From: Rhodococcus sp. BP22
GTDB taxonomy: Bacteria; Actinomycetota; Actinomycetes; Mycobacteriales; Mycobacteriaceae
Direction: 5' to 3'
Length of the DNA: 64,000 nucleotides
Assembly (NCBI RefSeq): GCF_014281965.1
Contig: NZ_JACFTB010000001.1
Location: 62,001-126,000, forward strand
Of the stretch, positions 50,922 to 62,606 are shown piece by piece. The notes under the pieces were generated by a model that searched no databases, was not told the origin of the DNA, and saw only the letters and a list, made by a program, of their open reading frames with translations. The position numbers were made by a program, and so were the translations under genes. The first letter of the stretch is position 1; the number at the start of each line of letters is the position of its first letter.

Positions 50922-52084
50922 ACGATTCAACGCTGTCCGAGGATGTCGCGGCGGACCTCGTCGTGGTCGGGCTCGGCCCGGCGGGTCGCGCCCTCTCACA
51001 TCGAGCGTCCGCCGCTGGGGTCGACGTCGTAGCCATCGATCCTCATCCGAACAGGCGCTGGACCCCGACATATTCGGCCTGGTCGGACGAGCTTCCCCAC
51101 TGGCTCCCCGCCACAGCCGTCGCATCGACCATCGCTCGTCCGGCGGCGTGGACTGTCCGACGTCACACGATCGATCGGACGTATTGCGTCCTCGACACCG
51201 CTGCGCTGCAACAGGTGCTCAGCGAAGGATCAGCTCGCGTACTCCGGGGAACAGCACTATCGGTGACCAAGGACGCCGTTCGTCTCGCCGACGGGAGAAC
51301 CGTCACCGGACGCACGATTGTCGACGCGCGAGGATCTGCCGGCGTGGTTGGCCTCGCTGAACAGACGGCATACGGCATCATCGTCGATCGCTCTGCGGGC
51401 GTTGAGCTCCTCGAGGACACCAATGCTTGGTTCATGGACTGGCGATACGACAACGGCACGACACCGGAGGAGGTACCGAGCTTTTTGTATGCGGTCCCGC
51501 TCGACGAAGAACGAATTCTGCTCGAAGAGACCTGCCTTGTCGGAAGTCCGCCGCTGGGTCTCGATGTCCTACGAGATCGCCTGGCGAAACGACTACGCAA
51601 CCGCGGCGCCCGCCCGACGGGAACCGAGCCGATCGAACGCGTCCGGTTCCCGGTACAACCGCCGACGCACCTGCGAGGTGAACGCGGCGCTGTGCGGTTC
51701 GGCGCGCGTTCCAGTCTCATGCACCCGGCCACCGGCTACAGCGTCGCAGCATCACTCGCCGCGGCCGACACCGTTGTAGGGACACTCCGCACCGGCAATT
51801 CCGTTCGCCCCCTTTCGGTTTGGGCGGTCCAACGTCTACGCAACCTCGGGCTCCGGACTGCACTGAACCTCGAACCCGAGCTGATCCCCCACTTCTTCGC
51901 CAGTTTCTTCGAGCTTCCGGTCGCCCAGCAGACCGCTTACTTGTCCAACCGAGCGGATCCACTCGCAACGATGAACGCAATGATGCGAATGTTTCCGACG
52001 CTGCCACCACGAGCTCGCATGGCGATAGCGCGAACGGTAGTGAATCCGCGGCGGGGAAACGGCCACGACAAGTCGACTCGATAA
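50918..52084 (+). CDS. crtLm: Lycopene beta-cyclase, CrtL/CrtLm type
   Basis: A flavoprotein-like cyclase of 388 residues: Rossmann start DLVVVGLGPAGRALSHRA, conserved YSAWSDELPHWL, an ARG segment VDARGSAG, FLYAVPLDEERILLEETCL and the C-terminal GARSSLMHPATGYSVA. These resemble the single-chain CrtL-type cyclase known from Rhodococcus (CrtLm), which cyclises lycopene ends to form beta- or gamma-carotene. It starts with GTG at 50918 in the SDR stop. No other crt gene is in the window, so it is separated from the main carotenoid genes. Confidence 0.85.
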   Translation: MNDSTLSEDVAADLVVVGLGPAGRALSHRASAAGVDVVAIDPHPNRRWTPTYSAWSDELPHWLPATAVASTIARPAAWTVRRHTIDRTYCVLDTAALQQVLSEGSARVLRGTALSVTKDAVRLADGRTVTGRTIVDARGSAGVVGLAEQTAYGIIVDRSAGVELLEDTNAWFMDWRYDNGTTPEEVPSFLYAVPLDEERILLEETCLVGSPPLGLDVLRDRLAKRLRNRGARPTGTEPIERVRFPVQPPTHLRGERGAVRFGARSSLMHPATGYSVAASLAAADTVVGTLRTGNSVRPLSVWAVQRLRNLGLRTALNLEPELIPHFFASFFELPVAQQTAYLSNRADPLATMNAMMRMFPTLPPRARMAIARTVVNPRRGNGHDKSTR

Positions 52085-52129
52085 CGCAACTCTCGACACA
52101 ACACCCTTGCCTCGTGAATCATGAACCGC

Positions 52130-53098
52130 ATGCGTTCCATATGGAAGGGATCTATCGCCTTCGGGCTCGTCAATGTGCCGGTGAAGGTGTACTCAGCGAC
52201 GGAGACACACGACATTCGGTTCCATCAAGTGCACGCGAAAGACGGCGGTCGGATCAAATATGATCGCGTCTGCTCCGAATGCGGAAAATCGGTGCAGTTT
52301 GCCGACATCGACAAGGCGTACGACTCACCCGACGGTGAACGCGTCATCCTGACGGACGAAGACTTCGACAAGCTTCCTTCCGCCGAAAAACACGAGATCC
52401 CGGTTCTGGAATTCGTCCCCACCGAACAAATTGATCCCATCCTGTATGACAAGAGCTATTTCCTCGAGCCCGACTCTTCGTCGCCGAAGGCATATGTGCT
52501 GTTGCGACAGACACTCCTGGATACAGAACGCACAGCGCTGGTCCATTTCACCTTGCGGCAAAAGACACGACTTGCCGCATTGCGGGTTCGCGACAACACT
52601 CTCGTGATCCAGACATTGTTGTGGCCGGACGAGGTGCGGGCCGCGGAGTTCCCCTCGCTGGACGACGCACCCGATGCACGCCCTCAGGAAGTCAAGATGG
52701 CTACCTCGCTGGTGGAGAGCATGTCGGCAGATTTCGATCCCACGGAATACACCGACGATTATCAAATCGAACTACGCAAGCTGATCGACGATACGATCGA
52801 AAACGGCGGCGAGAAAGTCGTCCGGGTCGAGGACGAGACCTCCAGCGATGGCGAAGACGCCGAGGTCGTCGATTTGGTGGCTGCTCTCCAACGCAGCGTG
52901 GAGGCCGCGGGCAAGAACGCCAAGGCGGCACACTCGTCGTCCAATACCAAGACGGCCACGAACAAGGATGGGTCGGAGAAGAAAACTCCGCGGAAGAAGA
53001 CTGCTGCAAAGAAAGCACCCGATAAAGAGGCTGTGCCGGCAAAACAAACTGCCGCCGACAAGTCGTCGAAGTCGACGCCGACTCGAAAAGGCGCATAA
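52130..53098 (+). CDS. ku: Ku protein for non-homologous end joining
   Basis: A homodimeric ring that binds DNA double-strand ends and recruits LigD. 322 residues from ATG 52130 (RSIWKGSIAFGLVNVPVKVY is the usual N-terminus; ATG 52121 adds three residues). The Ku core reaches about residue 245 and includes HFTLRQKTRLAALRV and the dimer-bridge LLWPDEVR. The last ~60 residues are Lys/Ala-rich and basic (KKTPRKKTAAKKAPDK), like the DNA-binding tails of some actinobacterial Ku proteins. No ligD gene is near. A hairpin follows, then convergent sufT. Confidence 0.93.
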   Translation: MRSIWKGSIAFGLVNVPVKVYSATETHDIRFHQVHAKDGGRIKYDRVCSECGKSVQFADIDKAYDSPDGERVILTDEDFDKLPSAEKHEIPVLEFVPTEQIDPILYDKSYFLEPDSSSPKAYVLLRQTLLDTERTALVHFTLRQKTRLAALRVRDNTLVIQTLLWPDEVRAAEFPSLDDAPDARPQEVKMATSLVESMSADFDPTEYTDDYQIELRKLIDDTIENGGEKVVRVEDETSSDGEDAEVVDLVAALQRSVEAAGKNAKAAHSSSNTKTATNKDGSEKKTPRKKTAAKKAPDKEAVPAKQTAADKSSKSTPTRKGA

Positions 53099-53161
53099 CC
53101 GAACCTGCATCGAACAGAACCCTGCAGCTTCGTCGAGCTAGGACGCCTTCGAGCTCCGGTT

Positions 53162-53205
53162 GGTTCACCAGAACGTCCAGGAAATACTGGCCATACTGGT
53201 GAACC
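53162..53205. terminator. Bidirectional hairpin between ku and sufT
   Basis: GGTTCACCAG (53162-53171) pairs perfectly with CTGGTGAACC (53196-53205), and CCAG/CTGG pair inside. It lies 63 nt after ku and 30 nt beyond the convergent sufT stop. Confidence 0.75.
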
Positions 53206-53234
53206 TACGCGTTGCTACCCCTCGCGAGAGAAGA

Positions 53235-53675
53235 TCACACGGTAAAGCCGAGGGCCCTGAGCTGCTCACGTCCGTCGTCGGTGATCTTGTCCGGTCCCCA
53301 AGGCGGCATCCATACCCAGTTGATCTTCAGGTCGGCGCACAGACCACTTCTCACAAGCGCTCCACGCGCCTGATCTTCGATGACGTCTGTCAGCGGGCAC
53401 GCAGCCGAAGTCAGCGTCATATCGACCGTGACGATGTCGTCGGCGTCGATATTGATGTCGTACACCAGACCGAGGTCGACGACGTTGATCCCCAGTTCGG
53501 GGTCGACCACATCGCGCATTGCCTCTTCGAGGTCTTCGAGAACCTTGATCTCATCCGGGGTAAGCGATGCAGGCACCGCCGTAGTCGACGACTCTGCCAC
53601 GGCCGACCCTGCCACGTCGGTCTCCGGGGCGGCAGTGCCACCGTCCTGCGAATCGGTTGTCTGTGTCTGGGTCAT
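53235..53675 (-). CDS. sufT: Iron-sulfur assembly factor SufT (DUF59/MIP18)
   Basis: 146 residues: a polar Thr/Ala-rich N-terminus (1-45) then the MIP18/DUF59 domain with VVDPELGINVVDLGLVYDI, the cysteine segment TLTSAACPLTDVIEDQ and WVWMPPWGPDKIT. It helps mature or transfer Fe-S clusters, often under high demand. The ATG at 53675 has GGAGGA upstream and overlaps the sufU stop. Last gene of the suf operon (Rv1466 counterpart). Confidence 0.92.
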   Translation of the reverse strand: MTQTQTTDSQDGGTAAPETDVAGSAVAESSTTAVPASLTPDEIKVLEDLEEAMRDVVDPELGINVVDLGLVYDINIDADDIVTVDMTLTSAACPLTDVIEDQARGALVRSGLCADLKINWVWMPPWGPDKITDDGREQLRALGFTV

Positions 53676-54148
53676 ACTTGTCCTCCGGATCGTGCGGGTA
53701 CTGCGGGAGTCTCTTCTACTATTCGAACAACCGCATCCTTGAAAGCCATCCATCCGAGCAGCGCACACTTGACGCGGGCCGGATATTTGGACACTCCGAC
53801 GAACGCGATTCCATCACCGATGACATCCTCGTCGCCATCCACGGTACCCCTGCTGCCGACCATTTCACTGAAGGCATCAACGACTCTCAACGCTTGCTCG
53901 ACAGGTAGTCCGATGACCTGATCCGTCAGGACCGAAGTCGCGGCCTGACTGATCGAACAGCCCTGACCGTCGTATGACACATCAGTAACGATGCCGCCAT
54001 CATCGATATTTACCCGCAATGTCACCTCGTCGCCGCAAGTCGGGTTCACGTGGTGGACCTCGGCTCCGAACGGCTCGCGAAGACCGCGCCCGTGCGGATG
54101 TTTGTAGTGGTCGAGAATGACCTCTTGATACATCTGTTCCATACGCAT
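53672..54148 (-). CDS. sufU: Sulfur-acceptor/zinc protein SufU
   Basis: 158 residues of the IscU/SufU fold. The SufU-type zinc ligands are all there: C38 and D40 (NPTCGDEV), C64 (GQGCSI) and C128 (VKCALL). It accepts sulfur from SufS by zinc-ligand swapping and passes it to SufBCD. The start at 54148 lies 1 nt after the sufS stop; an ATG six nt on is the alternative. Confidence 0.94.
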   Translation of the reverse strand: MRMEQMYQEVILDHYKHPHGRGLREPFGAEVHHVNPTCGDEVTLRVNIDDGGIVTDVSYDGQGCSISQAATSVLTDQVIGLPVEQALRVVDAFSEMVGSRGTVDGDEDVIGDGIAFVGVSKYPARVKCALLGWMAFKDAVVRIVEETPAVPARSGGQV

Positions 54149-54149
54149 A

Positions 54150-56203
<2,054 letters not shown>

Positions 56204-56245
56204 GAAATTTTCCTTACGAATGTCGAGAAGTACGGGAGCCGGAAT

Positions 56246-57469
56246 TTACGAGCCGACGAGGGCCAATTCGGCCTCGATCGCAGCGTCGAGTCGTTCACGA
56301 ACCGCGGGGACCGGAATCTTGTCGATGACTTCGTGGAAGAAGCCGCGTACGACGAGTCGACGAGCCACTTCCTCGGAGATTCCTCTGGACCGGAGGTAGA
56401 AAAGCTGTTCGTCGTCGAACCTGCCGGTCGCACTGGCATGGCCTGCGCCGACGATCTCGCCCGTTTCGATTTCGAGATTCGGTACCGAATCGGCGCGCGC
56501 ACCGTCTGTGAGAACCAGGTTGCGGTTCAATTCGAAGGTTTCGGTTCCCTCTGCTTCAGCACGGATCAGAACGTCGCCGATCCATACGGTGTGTGCATCG
56601 TGCTTGCCGACACCGACCTCGCCCTGAAGGGCACCCTTGTACATGACGTTCGACTTGCAACGCGGCGCTGAATGATCGACGAGCAGACGCTGCTCCAGAT
56701 GCTGACCCGCATCGGCGAAGTAGACGCCGAGCAGGTTTGCATCGCCGCCGGGAGCGTCGTAATGCACGGTCGGGCTGATGCGAACCAGGTCGCCACCGAG
56801 ACTGACGTTGAAGTGCCTCAGTGTCGCGTCGCGGCCGAGCCGAGCGTGGTGGGCTCCGACGTGCACTGCATCGGACTCCCATTCCTGGATCAGTACGACC
56901 GAGAGGTTGGCGCCGTCACCGATGACGAACTCGATATTCTCCGCATATGTGCCCGACCCGACCTGGTCGATCACCACTGTCGCCTTGGCGAACTTGTCGA
57001 GTCGAATCTGCAGGTGGCCGTATGACACAGCGTCGACGCCAGGCCCGGTGACTGTGATCTGCACAGGCTCGGAGACCTCGTTCTCGGCCGCCACCGAGAC
57101 GATCGTGGCCTCGGTGAACGCCGAGAATGCTTGCGCAGCAATGCGATCGGCGGGAACGCCGGCGACACCGATACGTGCATCGTCACGGCCGACGGTCTCC
57201 ACTGTCACATCCTCGGGTGCCTGCACGAGAACGTCGGCCCCGGCGGTCGCCACCGCAGATCCGTCGTGCAGTCCCTTGAGTCGACGAATCGGTGTGAATC
57301 TCCACAGCTCGTCGCGGCTGGAGGGGACCTCGAAAGCGTTGACATCGTACGAGGTGAACTGGGCACCCTTGTTCGCTACGATGACCGACTTGTCCTCGGC
57401 CGCTGGATTCTCCGACGCTACGGCACCCTGAACTCCGGTGAGCGACTCTTCTGTATTCGGATTAGTCAC
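56246..57469 (-). CDS. sufD: Fe-S assembly protein SufD
   Basis: 407 residues, beta-helix partner of SufB in the SufBCD complex. Family segments include a C-terminal GAGHASATGRFDDEQLFYLRSRGIS with the conserved histidine region and RLVVRGFFHEVIDKIP. It begins directly after the sufB stop (stop at 57470-57472). Confidence 0.94.
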   Translation of the reverse strand: MTNPNTEESLTGVQGAVASENPAAEDKSVIVANKGAQFTSYDVNAFEVPSSRDELWRFTPIRRLKGLHDGSAVATAGADVLVQAPEDVTVETVGRDDARIGVAGVPADRIAAQAFSAFTEATIVSVAAENEVSEPVQITVTGPGVDAVSYGHLQIRLDKFAKATVVIDQVGSGTYAENIEFVIGDGANLSVVLIQEWESDAVHVGAHHARLGRDATLRHFNVSLGGDLVRISPTVHYDAPGGDANLLGVYFADAGQHLEQRLLVDHSAPRCKSNVMYKGALQGEVGVGKHDAHTVWIGDVLIRAEAEGTETFELNRNLVLTDGARADSVPNLEIETGEIVGAGHASATGRFDDEQLFYLRSRGISEEVARRLVVRGFFHEVIDKIPVPAVRERLDAAIEAELALVGS

Positions 57470-58933
57470 TTATCCGACCGACCCTTCCATCTGAAGCTCG
57501 ATGAGCCGGTTCAGCTCGAGGGCATATTCCATGGGAAGCTCACGCGCGATCGGTTCGACGAATCCGCGCACCACCATCGCCATGGCTTCGTCCTCGGTGA
57601 GGCCTCGGCTCATCAGGTAGAACAGTTGGTCGTCACTGACCTTCGAGACTGTCGCCTCATGGCCCATGGACACGTCGTCCTCGCGTATGTCGACGTAGGG
57701 ATATGTATCCGAGCGCGAGATATTGTCGACGAGCAGTGCATCGCACTTGACGGTCGAGCGAGAACCATAGGCTCCCTTGTTGATCTTGACCAATCCTCGG
57801 TACGAAGTCCGTCCACCACCGCGAGCGACGGACTTGCTCACGATATTCGACGACGTGTGCGGCGCAAGGTGCAGCATCTTCGAGCCAGTGTCCTGGTGCT
57901 GGTCGGGACCGGCGAACGCCACGGACAGGACCTCACCCTTGGCGTACTCACCCGTCATCCATACAGCGGGGTACTTCATGGTGACCTTGGAGCCGATGTT
58001 GCCGTCGACCCACTCCATCGTGGCGCCTGCTTCTGCCTTAGCGCGCTTGGTCACCAGGTTGTAGACATTGTTGGACCAGTTCTGGATAGTCGTGTAACGG
58101 CAGCGACCACCCTTCTTGACGATGATCTCCACGACGGCCGAGTGCAACGAGTCCGACTTGTAGATGGGCGCAGTGCAGCCCTCGACGTAGTGCACGTAGG
58201 CACCCTCGTCGACGATGATCAGAGTGCGCTCGAACTGCCCCATGTTCTCGGTATTGATCCGGAAGTAGGCCTGCAGCGGGATGTCCACATGGACGCCCGG
58301 CGGGATGTAGATGAACGATCCACCCGACCAGACCGCGGCGTTCAGCGCGGAAAACTTGTTGTCCCCTGCGGGGATGACCGTGCCGAAGTACTCGCGAAAG
58401 AGCTCAGGCTGTTCCTTGAGCGCAGTGTCGGTGTCGAGGAAGAGCACGCCTTGCGCTTCCAGGTCCTCGCGGATCGAGTGATAGACGACCTCGGACTCGT
58501 ACTGCGCTGCAACGCCCGAGACGAGGCGCTGCTTCTCGGCCTCCGGGATACCCAGCTTGTCGTAGGTGTTCTTGATGTCCTCGGGAAGATCTTCCCAAGT
58601 CGCAGCCTGCTTCTCGCTGGAGCGAACGAAATACTTGATGTTGTCGAAGTGGATACCTTCGAGATCCGCACCCCAGTTGGGCATGGGCTTACGGTCGAAC
58701 GTCTTCAGCGCCTTCAGACGCGACTCCAGCATCCACTCGGGTTCGCTCTTCTTCGCCGAGATGTCACGCACCACCAACTCCGACAGTCCGCGCTTGGCGC
58801 TGGCTCCGGCGACGTCGGAGTCCGACCAACCGAAACCATATGTGCCCAGCGACGCAATCGTCTCGTCCTGAGTGAGAGGAGCAGCGGGGGTCAGCGGCGC
58901 AACGGGTGTCACCTGGTCTGGTGTGACGGTCAT
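57470..58933 (-). CDS. sufB: Fe-S assembly scaffold SufB, intein-free
   Basis: 487 residues, the main SufBCD scaffold. Family regions are [47 protein letters not shown] and the C-terminal [21 protein letters not shown]; the cysteine in VEGCTAP is in the conserved region where inteins insert in mycobacterial SufB, but none is present. The ATG at 58933 has GGAAGGAG about 8 nt upstream; the long frame before it overlaps sufR and is not used. The start overlaps the sufR stop. Confidence 0.96.
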   Translation of the reverse strand: MTVTPDQVTPVAPLTPAAPLTQDETIASLGTYGFGWSDSDVAGASAKRGLSELVVRDISAKKSEPEWMLESRLKALKTFDRKPMPNWGADLEGIHFDNIKYFVRSSEKQAATWEDLPEDIKNTYDKLGIPEAEKQRLVSGVAAQYESEVVYHSIREDLEAQGVLFLDTDTALKEQPELFREYFGTVIPAGDNKFSALNAAVWSGGSFIYIPPGVHVDIPLQAYFRINTENMGQFERTLIIVDEGAYVHYVEGCTAPIYKSDSLHSAVVEIIVKKGGRCRYTTIQNWSNNVYNLVTKRAKAEAGATMEWVDGNIGSKVTMKYPAVWMTGEYAKGEVLSVAFAGPDQHQDTGSKMLHLAPHTSSNIVSKSVARGGGRTSYRGLVKINKGAYGSRSTVKCDALLVDNISRSDTYPYVDIREDDVSMGHEATVSKVSDDQLFYLMSRGLTEDEAMAMVVRGFVEPIARELPMEYALELNRLIELQMEGSVG

Positions 58934-59769
58934 GCGAGCTCCTTCCGGGGGCTTACGCGATCTCCGGTACTGGGCTGAGCACCGGAAGTTCTGGTTGAGG
59001 TGGGGTGGGACATCGAATTCGACTTCTTCGAAATCTCGGGGCGATTGCGACCGGTCAACGGAACATGCGTCGTGCAGGCGCAGTCGCCGTTCGCGATGGT
59101 CGCCAAACGTTGCACATGAGTTCCGAGAAGATCGGAGAAGGCTTGCCGCTCGGCGTCGCACAGCTCAGGAAACTCGGAGGCCACATGCGAGACGGGGCAG
59201 TGGTGTTGACAGATCTGCACGCCGTTGCCTACTTGACGGGTAGTTGCGGCAAATCCGGCAGCCGTGAACGCGTCGGCGATCCGGCCCGCTGCTTCTTCCA
59301 CATCCACAGGGCGACTTCCCACCGCCGGCTCGACGTCGGCCACGATGGCTTCGACCCGCTGGCGTGCGAAGGTCTCGATCGCGCGGTCCCCGCCGATCTT
59401 GCGTAGCTGACGCATTGCTGCACCTGCAAGATCGTCGTAGGTGTGTCCAAGCCTGCTGCGACCGACTGCCGTCAACTGAAAATACTTGGCCGGTCTTCCG
59501 CGGCCTCGTTGAGTGACGACGGCCGAGGACGTTATTCGCGCCTCACCGTTATCGATGAGTGCTTCGAGATGCCGTCTTACCCCAGCAGCGCTGAGGCCGA
59601 GACGGGTACCGATATCGGAGGCGGTGATCGGGCCCTCTTCGAGAAGTAGGGTGACAACAGCTCCCCGCGTCTGGCCTTCGTGACCGACAACAGCTGAACC
59701 CGTCACCGTGGAGGTGGTGCCGCGACGTGCGCGTTCTCCCCCATGCGTCGTACTCGCTGATGATTTCAC
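58930..59769 (-). CDS. sufR: Iron-sulfur sensing repressor SufR
   Basis: 279 residues: a winged helix-turn-helix (about 35-100; [22 protein letters not shown]), a helical linker and a C-terminal cysteine set C187, C191, C204, C230 and C232 that can hold a [4Fe-4S] cluster. It represses the suf operon when the cluster is intact. GTG start at 59769, with the inverted repeat TCACA-N7-TGTGA lying over it. First gene of sufR-B-D-C-S-U-T (Rv1460 counterpart). Confidence 0.92.
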   Translation of the reverse strand: MKSSASTTHGGERARRGTTSTVTGSAVVGHEGQTRGAVVTLLLEEGPITASDIGTRLGLSAAGVRRHLEALIDNGEARITSSAVVTQRGRGRPAKYFQLTAVGRSRLGHTYDDLAGAAMRQLRKIGGDRAIETFARQRVEAIVADVEPAVGSRPVDVEEAAGRIADAFTAAGFAATTRQVGNGVQICQHHCPVSHVASEFPELCDAERQAFSDLLGTHVQRLATIANGDCACTTHVPLTGRNRPEISKKSNSMSHPTSTRTSGAQPSTGDRVSPRKELA

Positions 59770-59782
59770 AACACCAGTGTGA
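59766..59782 (-). promoter_or_regulatory. Candidate SufR operator and sufR promoter
   Basis: TCACA (59766-59770) and TGTGA (59778-59782) form perfect arms with a 7-nt spacer, overlapping the sufR start codon. Minus-strand TAATTC (59790-59785) is a possible -10 just upstream. Autorepression fits the position. Confidence 0.5.
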
Positions 59783-59918
59783 CGGAATTAGCCAGGATGG
59801 TCCACCAAGGGTGCCCTACTTCACCAAGGGCGACACCAGGGAATACTGGCGTGGTCTTCATCTGCTGCCGAATCTCCGCCGGATGTACTGCGATCAACGG
59901 GCTGTGCAGAGTCACAGT

Positions 59919-59924
59919 TACGCT
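59919..59924 (+). promoter_or_regulatory. -10 element for a leaderless mptB start
   Basis: TACGCT lies exactly 7 nt before the GTG at 59932. No convincing -35 or ribosome-binding site is seen. It is the reason for choosing this start over more distal ones. Confidence 0.45.
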
Positions 59925-59931
59925 GCCATTC

Positions 59932-61665
59932 GTGTCGACGACCCCAGCCGAGAAGCAAACCGCCGAAAAATCCGGCGTGCAACTTCGAATCGTCGACCCT
60001 CTTCGCAAACTGGGCGGACCTCTTCGCAAACTGGTCGGCCTCGATACCGATCGGCCGGCATCGACCGTCGCTGCGTTACACGGCGACGAGGCCGAGGCGC
60101 CCGGCCTGAACAAGACCGAGACGGCACAGCTCCGCGGAGTCCGGCGATTCGGCGCAGTGGGTTCGATATTGATGGCGATCGGTGCACTCGGGGCAGGCGC
60201 CCAACCTGTTCTGCAGAACCCTGTCGTCGGTGTTCGCATTCTGAGTCTTCCCTCGCGCATGGCCACCTCCGCGCTGACCATCACCATGACGGGCACCGTC
60301 ATGGTGGTGCTCGCCTGGCTCCTGCTCGGGCGATTCGCAGTCGGGCGTCTACGCGATGGAACTGTTCCGAGAAGACTGAGCAGATCACAGTTGGACCGCA
60401 CGCTGCTGCTGTGGATCTTGCCACTGTGTGTGGCACCACCGATGTTCAGCAAGGACGTCTACTCCTACTTGGCACAAAGCGAGATCACCGCGAGGGGACT
60501 CGACCCGTACGAGATCGGGCCTGCCGGGGCCCTCGGCGTCGACAACGTCCTCACCCGGACCGTGCCGAACATCTGGCGTGAAACCCCGGCGCCATACGGT
60601 CCACTGTTCTTGTGGATGGGCCGCGGTATCACGTGGTTGACCGGCGAGAACATTGTTGCCGGGATCTTCCTGCATCGACTTCTTGCGCTCGCAGGTGTTG
60701 CGATGATCGTGTGGGCACTCCCCCGGTTGGCGCGTCGATGCGGCGTCGCGGCGGTCAGTGCATTGTGGCTCGGTGCTGCCAACCCACTCCTGCTCTTCCA
60801 CCTGGTCGCGGGCATACACAACGAAGCGCTGATGATCGGTCTCATGCTCGCCGGGGTGGAGATCGCACTACGAGCAATCGAGCCCAGTTGTCCGATTCGC
60901 GGATCGTCCTTGCTTCTCCTGCTCTCTGGTTCTGCCTTGATTGCACTGTCGTCGACCGTGAAGATTCCGTCGTTGCTCGCGCTCGGTTTCGTCGGGATGG
61001 CATTGGCCCGAAGGTGGGGCGGGACAATCCGAGCGGTACTGAGTGCGGCAGCAGTCCTTGGGCTTGTCACCGTCGTGGTGCATGTCGGAGTCAGCCTGGG
61101 TAGCGGCCTGGGCTTCGGCTGGATCAACACACTCGACACCGCCAGCGTTGTGAGGAGTTGGATGTCGATTCCCACGATCCTGGGAATCGGGACCGGATTC
61201 GTCGGTGTATTGCTCGGACTCGGCGACCACACCACTGCGGTGCTCGGCCTCACTCGACCGATCGCAGCGGCCGTGGCCGCATTCGTAGCGCTTCGCATGC
61301 TCGTCGCCGTACTGAAGGGCCGGTTGCATCCGGTGGGCGCACTCGGTGTCTCGCTCGGCGCTCTCGTTCTGCTGTTCCCCGTCGTCCAGCCGTGGTATCT
61401 ACTGTGGGCCGTCATACCCCTGGCCGCATGGGCGACCCGGCCTGCATTCCGCGTTCCGGCAATTGTGTTTTCTTCCATTGTCAGTGTCATCTTGATGCCT
61501 AACGGGAGCGAGTATTTGCCTTTTCAAATCGTTCAGGCCGCCGTCATGACGATTCTGACCGTCGTTCTCATGTTCTTCGTCACCCGCAATCGACTGCCCT
61601 GGCGGTCGAACCTCGGACCGTCGGCAAACACCACTGCCGCCGGGGCATACGCTGGATCCTCGTGA
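59932..61665 (+). CDS. mptB: Polyprenol-phosphomannose-dependent alpha-1,6-mannosyltransferase, MptB-like
   Basis: A GT-C membrane glycosyltransferase that extends the mannan core of lipomannan/lipoarabinomannan-type lipoglycans with C50/C35-P-mannose. About 577 residues with 11-13 membrane helices; the first extracytoplasmic loop has the GT-C acidic motif in MFSKDVYSYLAQSE, followed by PYGPLFLWMGRG and LVAGIHNEALMIG. It is the homologue of Rv1459c, next to sufR in the same divergent order. The frame extends back to 59779, but the leaderless GTG is preferred. Its stop overlaps the ABC ATPase start. Confidence 0.88.
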   Translation: MSTTPAEKQTAEKSGVQLRIVDPLRKLGGPLRKLVGLDTDRPASTVAALHGDEAEAPGLNKTETAQLRGVRRFGAVGSILMAIGALGAGAQPVLQNPVVGVRILSLPSRMATSALTITMTGTVMVVLAWLLLGRFAVGRLRDGTVPRRLSRSQLDRTLLLWILPLCVAPPMFSKDVYSYLAQSEITARGLDPYEIGPAGALGVDNVLTRTVPNIWRETPAPYGPLFLWMGRGITWLTGENIVAGIFLHRLLALAGVAMIVWALPRLARRCGVAAVSALWLGAANPLLLFHLVAGIHNEALMIGLMLAGVEIALRAIEPSCPIRGSSLLLLLSGSALIALSSTVKIPSLLALGFVGMALARRWGGTIRAVLSAAAVLGLVTVVVHVGVSLGSGLGFGWINTLDTASVVRSWMSIPTILGIGTGFVGVLLGLGDHTTAVLGLTRPIAAAVAAFVALRMLVAVLKGRLHPVGALGVSLGALVLLFPVVQPWYLLWAVIPLAAWATRPAFRVPAIVFSSIVSVILMPNGSEYLPFQIVQAAVMTILTVVLMFFVTRNRLPWRSNLGPSANTTAAGAYAGSS

Positions 61666-62606
61666 TCGTTAGCGCGTCGAATTCGACGCATCCTGCCGTG
61701 CAGCTCACGGGTGTACGAAAGTCGTACGACGGTGTCGCCGCCGTCGACGGACTCGACATCACCGTCGAGAGGGGCCAAGTTCTGGCGCTCCTCGGCCCGA
61801 ACGGAGCAGGAAAGACAACGACGGTCGAGATGTGTGAAGGATTCGTCTTACCGGAATCCGGGTCCGTTCGGGTTCTCGGACTCGATCCCATCGCACAATC
61901 AGCGCAGCTCAGACCACGTATCGGGGTCATGCTGCAGGGTGGCGGTGCGTATCCGGGCTCGAAAGCGGGCGAGATGCTCCGCCTGGTTGCGTCGTATTCC
62001 GCAAACCCGTTGGACCCTGACTGGCTTCTGGACTGCCTGGGACTCGACCGCGCCGTGAAGACGCCGTATCGACGCCTGTCCGGGGGTCAACAGCAACGGC
62101 TGGCACTCGCTTGCGCCATCGTGGGCCGCCCCGAACTCGTATTTCTGGACGAACCGACCGCGGGACTCGATGCCCAGGCTCGACTACTCGTGTGGGAATT
62201 GATCGACGCGCTGCGTCGGGACGGAGTGAGCGTGCTGCTCACAACCCACCTGATGGACGAAGCAGAACAGCTCGCCGACGAACTGGTGATCATCGACCAC
62301 GGCAAGATCGTCGCCTCCGGCACCGCTTCCGAGCTGACCAAACAGGGTGCAGAGGGGAGTCTGCGATTCAGTGCGCCGGCTGGACTCGATCTGACCTCGC
62401 TCGCCGAGGTCCTACCGACCGAGTACAGCACTCATGAGGAAGGACCAGGCTCTTATGTCGTCGTGGGCGTCATCGAACCCAGAATCCTCGTCATTGTCAC
62501 CTCCTGGTGTGCTCGACAGGATGTGTTGGCTACCGAACTTCAGGTGGACCAGCGCCGCTTGGAAGACGTCTTCCTGGAGCTGACCGGAAAAGAGTTGAGA
62601 AGATGA
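61662..62606 (+). CDS. ABC exporter ATP-binding protein (Rv1458c type)
   Basis: 314 residues: Walker A GPNGAGKT (45-52), Q-loop in VMLQGGGAYPG, signature LSGGQQQRLA, Walker B VFLDEPTAGLD and H-loop TTHLMDEAEQ, then a DrrA-type C-terminal extension (about 230-314). It powers the permease encoded next. The drug-exporter-like family label does not tell the real cargo; the setting between mptB and ctaA suggests an envelope or heme-related substrate. GTG start overlaps the mptB stop (GTGA). Confidence 0.9.
   Translation: MIVSASNSTHPAVQLTGVRKSYDGVAAVDGLDITVERGQVLALLGPNGAGKTTTVEMCEGFVLPESGSVRVLGLDPIAQSAQLRPRIGVMLQGGGAYPGSKAGEMLRLVASYSANPLDPDWLLDCLGLDRAVKTPYRRLSGGQQQRLALACAIVGRPELVFLDEPTAGLDAQARLLVWELIDALRRDGVSVLLTTHLMDEAEQLADELVIIDHGKIVASGTASELTKQGAEGSLRFSAPAGLDLTSLAEVLPTEYSTHEEGPGSYVVVGVIEPRILVIVTSWCARQDVLATELQVDQRRLEDVFLELTGKELRR

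Noticed and set aside
57131-58978. 615-residue frame antisense to sufD/sufB
   Set aside because: Same shadow effect; spans two well-conserved genes and carries no motif.
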